This document shows positions 34,329 through 40,773 of a stretch of 64,000 nucleotides of DNA, piece after piece. The translations under genes were made by a program, and so were the position numbers. Under the pieces are notes generated by a model. The model worked only from the letters and a program-made list of their open reading frames with translations, was not told the origin of the DNA and did not search any database. Position 1 is the stretch's first letter; the number at the start of each line of letters is the position of its first letter. The DNA comes from Legionella_C dresdenensis (lineage in GTDB: Bacteria; Pseudomonadota; Gammaproteobacteria; Legionellales; Legionellaceae), in the NCBI RefSeq assembly GCF_042649825.1, contig NZ_JBHSAB010000004.1:62001-126000 (forward strand), in the 5' to 3' direction.

Positions 34329-35228
34329 TTACATTAAAGATTGTTTTAATTGCTCAATTACATTATCGGTGCTTGAGCTATTATTTTTTATAGCATTATC
34401 TTCTGATTGAAAGAGTGATAGCCGCCGTTTCCCATCACTGTCTTTGGAAATTGCCTGCTTAATCTGATCACTGCTTATTTCCTGATATTGAAGCAGCAAA
34501 TTCAACTCTATCATGGCTTTGCTTCTCATCGGCGAGATGAATGAAGAGAAAAACCATAACGAACTCAAAAAACCTAAAAAAGAAGTTGATTTATAAGATG
34601 CCAGTATTTGTCTTAAGTTCGATTGTGAGATGTTTTTCTTTCTTTCCTGCAAAGCCGTATTAACAGTAACCGCAGGTGTTTCTGACAGACGTGTTGCCGG
34701 TTCTGAAGTCGTAACTCCCACTGGTGCAGATTGATTATCGGGATGGTTTGTTGATGCTGCGGCATATCCAGACACTTCATTATCCATTTTAACCAGGTGA
34801 TCCCGTAGTTGTATTAAACGCGATAGCACGCTACTTTCCTCTCTTTCCTCCAAAGCCGTATTAACAGTAACCGCAGGTGTTTCTGACAGAGGTGCTGCCG
34901 GCTCTGAAGGCGTAATTCCCGCTGGCGTAGCTTGATCCGTAGAATGGGCTGTTGAGGCTTGAAGTTGTGACAGTGTATCATTCAGGATTTTCAGGACATC
35001 CTTTTGGGGTAATATGAATTCCTGATCGTATCTTGGTAATGTGTTGGCATATCTGGTTAGGAGCTGGCGAAGAATCTGAAAATCAGAGGCAGATAAGCCT
35101 TGGCTGTGAAAAAGCATTACAGTTGATGGAATTGTCCCGGTATTTAACTTGGCACTAAATGACATGGTGTTTTCAATATAGTCAATAATTCGCGTCAATT
35201 GCTCAATGGTTTCAGCTGGGGTTGGCAT
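34329..35228 (-). CDS. Unknown 299-aa protein with an internal duplication and one membrane segment
   Basis: I do not recognise the family. Residues ~1-95 are helical. A duplicated module of about 85 residues follows: the segment SETPAVTVNTAL occurs twice, each preceded by SEPA and followed by a charged EER/QERKK stretch. A hydrophobic segment (SFLGFLSSLWFFSSFISPM) near residue 225 may cross or enter a membrane. The C-terminal 50 residues are polar. The Pro/Thr/Ser-rich linkers and absence of a signal peptide fit an effector-like protein, but this is inference. Confidence 0.5.
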   Translation of the reverse strand: MPTPAETIEQLTRIIDYIENTMSFSAKLNTGTIPSTVMLFHSQGLSASDFQILRQLLTRYANTLPRYDQEFILPQKDVLKILNDTLSQLQASTAHSTDQATPAGITPSEPAAPLSETPAVTVNTALEEREESSVLSRLIQLRDHLVKMDNEVSGYAAASTNHPDNQSAPVGVTTSEPATRLSETPAVTVNTALQERKKNISQSNLRQILASYKSTSFLGFLSSLWFFSSFISPMRSKAMIELNLLLQYQEISSDQIKQAISKDSDGKRRLSLFQSEDNAIKNNSSSTDNVIEQLKQSLM

Positions 35229-35533
35229 AAATTTCCTGGTAAATATTAAGCAGAATGTTATTAATTATATCATTAAGGTTATGGCCAAAGCAAAATCTTC
35301 AGCGCAATATCGAGCAAATCTGGAGATATAAAGCGTAAAATAGAAAGAATTATCAGGATAAGGGATATTAGAAAGGGTCAATCAGTGTGTCGCCAATTGA
35401 CCCAGTGGAATGACACATAGCAAGTCCAACCTCGCAAGGTTAATATCTCATAAACAAGTTGTTTTTGTCAACTGTTTGTCTATTTGATTTGCCTGCCGTA
35501 AACTATGTGATTGATGTTAGAGTGAGAGAATGT
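35229..35533. other. Intergenic region with a small inverted repeat
   Basis: This 305-bp gap separates divergent genes. It holds a 7-bp perfect inverted repeat GGGTCAA/TTGACCC (35375-35381 and 35397-35403) that recalls the palindromic repeats elsewhere in the window. Two TTAAT boxes spaced 12 bp apart occur upstream of the 299-aa gene. No coding sequence, clear promoter or structured RNA is seen. Confidence 0.35.
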
Positions 35534-35968
35534 ATGTTTTACGGTGATCAAGTGCAGGATACCCGGCAGATGTTTTTTGGCAGCTGGCGCAAATATCTGG
35601 CAAAACAACCCCTGACCCAATTGGAGCAGCAGATAGTGGATGTGATTATTTGCCATCCCGAATACCACGCAATGTTTAATCACGAAGAGCAATTGGTTGA
35701 ACAGGCATATTTTCCCGAACTGGGGCAAGTGAATCCTTTCTTGCATTTGGGATTGCATCTGGCGGTTCGTGATCAGATTAGTCTTGACCGGCCTGCCGGG
35801 ATTAAAAAAATTTACCGGCAGCTATCAAAAAAGAAAGGCGATGGCTTAACAGCAGAGCATTTGATGATGGATTGTCTGGCAGAGTGCCTGTGGCAAGCTC
35901 AGCGTGATCGAACTGTGCCGAATGAGGATAATTATTTGACTTATTTAACGAATTTAATAAAAGGTTAG
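35534..35968 (+). CDS. DUF1841 family protein
   Basis: This 144-aa cytosolic protein matches the DUF1841 family of proteobacteria. The features seen are FFGSWRKYLAKQPLTQLEQQIVDVI, HPEYHAMF, NPFLHLGLHLAVRDQISLDRPAGI, and a C-terminal EHLMMDCLAECLWQAQRD. The conserved histidines (HLGLHLA, HPEYH, EHLMMD) suggest a metal or nucleotide site. The role is not known. The start at 35534 fits the family; the longer reading frame has an unrelated N-terminus. Confidence 0.82.
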   Translation: MFYGDQVQDTRQMFFGSWRKYLAKQPLTQLEQQIVDVIICHPEYHAMFNHEEQLVEQAYFPELGQVNPFLHLGLHLAVRDQISLDRPAGIKKIYRQLSKKKGDGLTAEHLMMDCLAECLWQAQRDRTVPNEDNYLTYLTNLIKG

Positions 35969-36041
35969 ACTGGTTTTTTTATTTTTTTAAGCTATGATTA
36001 GTTGGTTAACTAACTATTTTTATAAATCTACGGAGAGACCC

Positions 36042-36284
36042 ATGAAAAAATTAGTTGCTGTTATGGCTTTGGCTTTCGTTGCTTCTGCATCATTCGCTAC
36101 TTCTGATGCTACTACATCACAAGATAGCACTTCTACTCAACAAACTACTACTAACCCTGATGGCAGCACAACGACAACTACTACTACAACTCAGCCATCT
36201 ACTGACAGTACTTCTACTGGTACCGACAGTACAACTACCAATACTTCCAATGGTTCAGGCGACAACTCTGCTCCACAATCTTAA
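36042..36284 (+). CDS. Small Thr/Ser-rich secreted protein (80 aa)
   Basis: The protein has a textbook signal peptide (MKKLVAVMALAFVASASFA) and a mature part of about 60 residues. The mature part is almost entirely Thr, Ser, Asn, Asp, Gln and Gly, including a run of eight threonines. There are no aromatic residues or cysteines after the signal peptide. The start is fixed by CGGAGAGACCC just upstream. Such a chain should be unstructured. It might be exported as a surface or envelope peptide or be an O-glycosylation substrate; no family is recognised. A hairpin terminator follows. Confidence 0.68.
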   Translation: MKKLVAVMALAFVASASFATSDATTSQDSTSTQQTTTNPDGSTTTTTTTTQPSTDSTSTGTDSTTTNTSNGSGDNSAPQS

Positions 36285-36297
36285 TTGTGACATCATC

Positions 36298-36328
36298 AGG
36301 CCGGTTAACCTGAACCGGCCTGTTGTTA
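36298..36328 (+). terminator. Rho-independent terminator after the Thr/Ser-rich gene
   Basis: AGGCCGGTT (36298-36306) and AACCGGCCT (36313-36321) form a 9-bp stem with a 6-nt loop, followed by a short T-rich tail. It lies 13 bp after the stop codon. Confidence 0.65.
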
Positions 36329-36413
36329 TTCCCCGCCTAATACCAACTTTTTTGTTTTAACATCTGCCGCACTAGAGTAATATAGTCATATTATTACCAG
36401 ACAAAAACAATCA

Positions 36414-37166
36414 ATGACTCAAGATCAAAAAACGACTCATTTTGGCTTCGAATCCGTTGCCTGGGATGAAAAAGAAAAAAAAGTGGGTGAGGTTTTTCGC
36501 TCGGTAGCTAAAAATTACGATTTAATGAATGATCTGATGTCATTGGGTATCCATCATGTCTGGAAACGCTTTGCTGTCGAATTAAGCCAGGTCAGAGAAG
36601 GGCAGTCTGTGCTGGATTTGGCTGGCGGAAGCGGCGATATTTCTTATTTATTAAGTAAAAAAACCGGGGTAAAAGGCCAGGTGGTTCTGGCGGATATTAA
36701 TGCGGCGATGCTGAATGTCGGCCGTGATCGGTTATTGAATAAAGGGGTGCTTACCAATGTGCAATATGTGCAGGCAAATGCCCAATACTTGCCGTTTGCC
36801 GATAACAGCTTTCATTGCATTACTATCGGTTTCGGCTTGCGGAATGTCACGGATAAAGAGCAGGCGCTTCGCTCTATGTATCGGGTATGCAAACCGGGCG
36901 GCCGGTTATTGGTATTGGAGTTTTCCACCCCTGTTGTTCCCGGTTTAAAACCGGTTTATGACTGGTATTCGTTTAATATACTGCCTCAAATGGGTAAGTT
37001 TTTTGCCGGCGATGCTGAAAGCTATAAGTATCTTGCAGAATCAATCCGTATGCATCCTGACCAGCAAGGGTTAAAAAAGATGATTGAGGATGCCGGTTTT
37101 GAGGATTGTCATTACCATAATCTAAGCGGCGGTATTGTTGCATTACACATCGCGTATAAGTATTGA
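36414..37166 (+). CDS. ubiE: Ubiquinone/menaquinone C-methyltransferase
   Basis: UbiE adds the C-methyl group in ubiquinone biosynthesis using S-adenosylmethionine. It has the family signature KNYDLMNDLMSLGIHHVWKR, SAM motif I VLDLAGGSGDISYLL, and the later YRVCKPGGRLLVLEFS and YKYLAESIRMHP signatures. The length of 250 aa is typical. It begins the ubiE-ubiJ-ubiB-tatA-tatB cluster. Confidence 0.97.
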   Translation: MTQDQKTTHFGFESVAWDEKEKKVGEVFRSVAKNYDLMNDLMSLGIHHVWKRFAVELSQVREGQSVLDLAGGSGDISYLLSKKTGVKGQVVLADINAAMLNVGRDRLLNKGVLTNVQYVQANAQYLPFADNSFHCITIGFGLRNVTDKEQALRSMYRVCKPGGRLLVLEFSTPVVPGLKPVYDWYSFNILPQMGKFFAGDAESYKYLAESIRMHPDQQGLKKMIEDAGFEDCHYHNLSGGIVALHIAYKY

Positions 37167-37173
37167 GAGTGTT

Positions 37174-37791
37174 ATGATTAAAAAATATACACTAAAGGCA
37201 CTGCAAAAGGCAGTTAATCACGCCCTCGCACTGGATGTCAGTATGCCTGACAGGCTGGCAGCGCTTGAAGGCAAGGTGATTGAAATTATTGTCGCGCCAT
37301 TAAGCGTTAATTTTTATATCGCTTTTAGGGATAAAACACTGGTTTTGCTCGATAATTATGACCAGCGGCCTGATACAATTATCCATAGCAGCCCGCTGGG
37401 GTTAATCAGGCTCAGCTTTTTACCGGCTTCAAAAGCGCGCTCGCTGTTTAATGATAAAATACGGATGTCGGGTGATATTGAGCTTGGCCAGCAGATTAAG
37501 AAAATTTTTGATGAGCTTGATATCGATTGGGAAGGCCACCTGGCCAATTTTACTGGCGACGTGATTGCTAACCAGGTAGGCTCTTTGTTTCGGCAAGGAT
37601 TGGCTTTTACCAGACATGTTGATAATTCCCTGCGCCATAATATGACTGATTATCTGCAGGAAGAATTGCGAGTATTTCCGCCGCGTGAGGAAATTAACGA
37701 TTTTTTTAACGATATCGACCAACTTGCCCTGGATACCGAGCGGTTGCAGGCGAATGTAAACTTATTAATGGCTTGTAATGAAATCACTTAA
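37174..37791 (+). CDS. ubiJ: Ubiquinone biosynthesis accessory factor UbiJ (SCP2 domain)
   Basis: UbiJ is a lipid-binding SCP2-domain protein that helps organise the ubiquinone biosynthesis complex. The N-terminal 110 residues show the SCP2 pattern (LEGKVIEIIVAPLSVNFYIAFRD, IRMSGDIELGQQIKKIFDEL). The last ~90 residues are helical with a C-terminal coiled-coil region. The ATG at 37174, after GAGAG, fits the family. It overlaps ubiB by 14 bp. Confidence 0.9.
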   Translation: MIKKYTLKALQKAVNHALALDVSMPDRLAALEGKVIEIIVAPLSVNFYIAFRDKTLVLLDNYDQRPDTIIHSSPLGLIRLSFLPASKARSLFNDKIRMSGDIELGQQIKKIFDELDIDWEGHLANFTGDVIANQVGSLFRQGLAFTRHVDNSLRHNMTDYLQEELRVFPPREEINDFFNDIDQLALDTERLQANVNLLMACNEIT

Positions 37792-39433
37792 ACAGTTATG
37801 GCGCTTGCTTTATATCAATAATGTACTGGCTAGAAACGGCCTGGATCAAGTAATAATTGCTTTTCCGCTATTTGCATTATTTCGTTTTATTATCTATTTA
37901 CATCCGCGGCGATGGCTCAGCCGGCCAAAATTAAGCCGAGGGGAAGCTTTGCGGAAAACGCTGGAAGAATTAGGGCCTATCTTCATCAAATTTGGTCAGG
38001 CGCTATCAACTCGCCCCGATATTTTACCACCCGATATTGCGCTGGAGTTATGCAAATTACAGGATAAAGTACCGCCTTTTCCCAGTAAGCAGGCATTAAA
38101 AATTGTTGAAGAAAGTTATGGCCTGTCAGCTTTTGAGGTCTTTGCCGAGTTTGATCCGCTGCCGCTGGCTTCGGCATCCATGGCTCAGGTGCATGCAGCC
38201 AAATTAAAAACCGGCGAAGAGGTTGTGGTTAAAATTTTACGCCCCAATATGCGGCCGATTATCGAACAGGATTTGAGTATTCTGCATACGATTGCCAACT
38301 TAGCCGATCGTTATTTGCCGGATAGCAAGCGTTTAAAACCGAAAGAAATTGTTAATGAATTTGAGCATAACCTGATTGATGAGCTGGATTTACAGCGTGA
38401 AGCGGCCAATGCTGGCCAATTAAGACGAAATTTCCAGGATTCGCCTCTGTTGTATATCCCTGAAATCTACTGGGATTATACCCGGGACAATATTCTGGTT
38501 ATGGAGCGTATTCACGGTATTCCGGTTGCTGATGTGGCAACTTTGAATGAATACGGGATTAATATTAAAAAACTGGCGGAAAGAGGGGTTGAGATCTTTT
38601 TTACCCAGGTATTCCGCGATTGTTTTTTCCATGCTGATATGCATCCGGGAAATATTTTTGTTTCTTATCATCATCCTGATGAACCGAAATACATCTGTAT
38701 TGATTTTGGCATTATCGGCACCTTGAATGATAATGACAAACGCTATTTGGCTGAAAATCTGTTCGCCTTTTTTAATCGCGATTATCGTCGGGTTGCCGAA
38801 TTGCATGTTGAATCAGGTTGGGTTGCACGCACTACACGAGTGGAAGAATTTGAAAGCGCTATCCGCACGGTTTGCGAGCCTATTTTTGAAAAACCGTTAA
38901 AAGATATTTCCTTTGCCCAGGTCGTCCTGCGTTTATTCCAGGTTGCACGGCGTTTTCATATGGAAGTACAGCCTCAATTAGTATTGTTGCAAAAAACTCT
39001 GTTGGCGATTGAAGGTCTTGGACGTCAGCTTTATCCCGAACTGGATTTATGGGCAACCGCAAAGCCGTTCCTGGAAAAATGGCTGAAAGAGCAAATCGGA
39101 CCTCGTTCTCTGCTACGCCAGTTACGTGAAAACCGGCCATTTTTTGCCGAGCAGCTGCCTCATATGCCAAAGCTGATGTTTGAAGTGCTGCAGCTTAGCA
39201 AACAGCAAAAATTGCAGAAGTTAGATCGTTTAAGCAGCCAACAGGATCAATTAACTAAACGCAACGGATTCTACCGTGGTCTTGGTCTTGGGGTTTTTAT
39301 TGCCATGACGGCTTTGGCAGGATTCAGCTATCTGGAGCAGATAGATTTTGACAGACTGACTGGCATTGCTCTTCTTGCTGCCTTTGCCGGCGGTTTTGTC
39401 GCTTTTATGCATCGTTCAACTGACGGGAGTTAA
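37778..39433 (+). CDS. ubiB: Ubiquinone biosynthesis regulatory ATPase/kinase-like UbiB
   Basis: UbiB is an atypical kinase-fold ATPase of the ABC1/ADCK family needed for ubiquinone synthesis. The KxGQ motif is in IFIKFGQALSTRPDILP, followed by the nucleotide-binding SMAQVHAA loop, VVVKILRP with the catalytic lysine, HADMHPGNIFV as catalytic loop, and IDFGIIG as metal-binding motif. One or two membrane helices at the C-terminus (about 505-545) anchor it. At 551 aa it is full length. Confidence 0.96.
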   Translation: MKSLKQLWRLLYINNVLARNGLDQVIIAFPLFALFRFIIYLHPRRWLSRPKLSRGEALRKTLEELGPIFIKFGQALSTRPDILPPDIALELCKLQDKVPPFPSKQALKIVEESYGLSAFEVFAEFDPLPLASASMAQVHAAKLKTGEEVVVKILRPNMRPIIEQDLSILHTIANLADRYLPDSKRLKPKEIVNEFEHNLIDELDLQREAANAGQLRRNFQDSPLLYIPEIYWDYTRDNILVMERIHGIPVADVATLNEYGINIKKLAERGVEIFFTQVFRDCFFHADMHPGNIFVSYHHPDEPKYICIDFGIIGTLNDNDKRYLAENLFAFFNRDYRRVAELHVESGWVARTTRVEEFESAIRTVCEPIFEKPLKDISFAQVVLRLFQVARRFHMEVQPQLVLLQKTLLAIEGLGRQLYPELDLWATAKPFLEKWLKEQIGPRSLLRQLRENRPFFAEQLPHMPKLMFEVLQLSKQQKLQKLDRLSSQQDQLTKRNGFYRGLGLGVFIAMTALAGFSYLEQIDFDRLTGIALLAAFAGGFVAFMHRSTDGS

Positions 39434-39435
39434 TT

Positions 39436-39612
39436 ATGGGTTTAAGCGGAATTAGTCCCTTACAATTATTATTAATTTTATTGATTATTTTAGCGTTGTT
39501 TGGAACAGATAAATTAAAAAATATTGGTACTGATTTGGGTAGTGCAATCAAGAATTTTAAAAAAGCGCTGAATGATGAAACCGATTCTGGTAATCAAAAT
39601 AATGAGCGGTGA
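39436..39612 (+). CDS. tatA: Sec-independent translocase subunit TatA
   Basis: This 58-aa protein is the pore-forming subunit of the twin-arginine translocase. It starts MGLSGISPLQLLLILLIILA, followed by the conserved LFGTDKLKNIGTDLGSAIKNFKKAL amphipathic helix; the usual FG motif is present. The Ser/Asp/Asn tail is short. It starts 2 bp after ubiB and overlaps tatB by 11 bp. It is shorter than typical TatA (about 75-90 aa) because of the reduced tail. Confidence 0.92.
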   Translation: MGLSGISPLQLLLILLIILALFGTDKLKNIGTDLGSAIKNFKKALNDETDSGNQNNER

Positions 39613-39823
39613 ATTACTGGTTGTTCTGGCCGTTGCCATTGTTGTATTCGGGCCGGAGAAGTTGCCTATGTTGGCCGAACATGTTGCCAAGGCGGTTAAA
39701 AAATTTAATCAGTTAAAAAACCAGGCCAATCAATTATGGCAGGCAGAACTTGCGCGCCAACAGCTGCAGGAAAACCAGCGAAAAGCAGAGCAGGCAGATT
39801 CCGTTTATCGGAATCTGCAATGA
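39602..39823 (+). CDS. tatB: Sec-independent translocase subunit TatB
   Basis: The protein starts MSGELLVVLAVAIVVFGPEKLPMLAEHVAKAV, with the TatB-type FGPEKLP turn followed by a charged amphipathic helix. At 73 aa it is much shorter than E. coli TatB (171 aa), though short TatBs occur in related genera. The ATG inside tatA gives translational coupling. tatC, the usual next gene, is absent; a decayed efflux remnant follows instead. Confidence 0.85.
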   Translation: MSGELLVVLAVAIVVFGPEKLPMLAEHVAKAVKKFNQLKNQANQLWQAELARQQLQENQRKAEQADSVYRNLQ

Positions 39824-39959
39824 ATGAATCTTGGGCTGTAAAGCCCAACACTCCATTTTAAATAAAAGAACAGTAAGTTGCACATTGTTTATCCCAGCAC
39901 ATTTAAAATGTTACAAATAACCGGCCATCAGCCAGAATAGACGCGAAACGGAGTTTTGA
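39824..39959. other. Intergenic region with a REP-like hairpin after tatB
   Basis: TTGGGCT-GTAA-AGCCCAA (39831-39848) forms a 7-bp hairpin with a T-rich stretch a few bases later and may end the ubiE-tatB transcript. The rest of the region has no recognisable content. Confidence 0.45.
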
Positions 39960-40417
39960 TTGGAGCAGAGGGATGAAATGGCAGAAGAACTACGCACGGC
40001 TTTGCTGGAATACCCCGAGGTTTCCTATGTTGTGACTCAGCTAGGCCGCAGTGATGCCGGAACCGATCCGTGGACCCCCTCCCATATCGAGGTTCCGGTT
40101 GGTCTTAAACCTTATAAAGAATGGCCGGATCAGGAAACCAAGGCAGAGTTTATCAGCAAATTAAATCAACGATTTGCGAATATGCCAGGCTTTGCAATCG
40201 GGATTAGCCAGCCTATTATGATGGCATCAACGATTCAGTCGGCGGTGCCCATAGTCCTCTGGCATTGCGTGTTTACGGTAATGATTTGAAAGAAGCGCGC
40301 AAAATAAGCAATAAAATTATTTCGGTATTGAGACATGTCCGGGGAACTGCCTCGGTGTCACTGTTTCAGGAGCCGCCTATCCCGCAGGTAGTGACGAAAG
40401 TTAAATGTTGCAGATAG
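39960..40417 (+). pseudogene. Heavy-metal RND efflux pump (CusA/CzcA-type) fragment
   Basis: This is a decayed piece of a large RND pump gene. The first part (39960-40289) encodes the periplasmic porter segment with YPEVSYVVTQLGRSDAGTDPWTP and LKPYKEWPDQETKAEFISKLNQRF. The following similarity (SPLALRVYGNDLKEARKISNKI) is in another frame, so there is a frameshift near 40247. The beginning (about 580 residues in the intact family up to this point) and the rest of the pump are missing. Confidence 0.82.
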
Positions 40418-40663
40418 CCTGCAGGCAATACAAATTGATGCGCGGGCTTTAAAAACCGCGGTTAGCGCTGAACAGGCGGCGCTAAAGGTCTGCTTATTGC
40501 AAGGCAGCAATTAACGTTAGGTGATATTAGCGCATTAGAGCTGGTAGCTATCCAGCAGTTCTATCAACAGGCAAGACTTAATTTAATTCGTGCCCAGGCC
40601 AATCGGTAGGCTGATAATGTCGCACTCATTCAGGCGCTGGGCGGCTGGTGGGAGCGGACGTAG
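40409..40663 (+). pseudogene. RND efflux outer-membrane factor (NodT/TolC type) C-terminal fragment
   Basis: Translated in pieces, this region gives ADSLQAIQIDARALKTA, ARQQLTLGDISALELVAIQQ, YQQARLNLIRAQANR and, after an in-frame TAG, ADNVALIQALGGWWERT. This is the C-terminal helical barrel of an outer-membrane efflux factor. It is broken by at least one frameshift and one stop. It directly joins the RND pump fragment, so a deletion removed the pump's 3' part and the factor's 5' part. A 10-bp inverted repeat (40700-40709, 40720-40729) lies just downstream. Confidence 0.8.
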
Positions 40664-40773
40664 GACAAGTCTTGGCCTTTAGCTTCGCACACTGGCGGGT
40701 TGATTTTAGCCATGAACGACTAAAATCAATCATGAGGCAGCGCGGCTATTGTTTAAGAAAGCATTTTTGCCTG

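Noticed and set aside
35229..35290. PmrA-type box (paired TTAAT) upstream of the 299-aa gene
   Set aside because: The two TTAAT boxes are spaced 12 bp apart rather than 11 and the flanks do not fit the Legionella consensus well.
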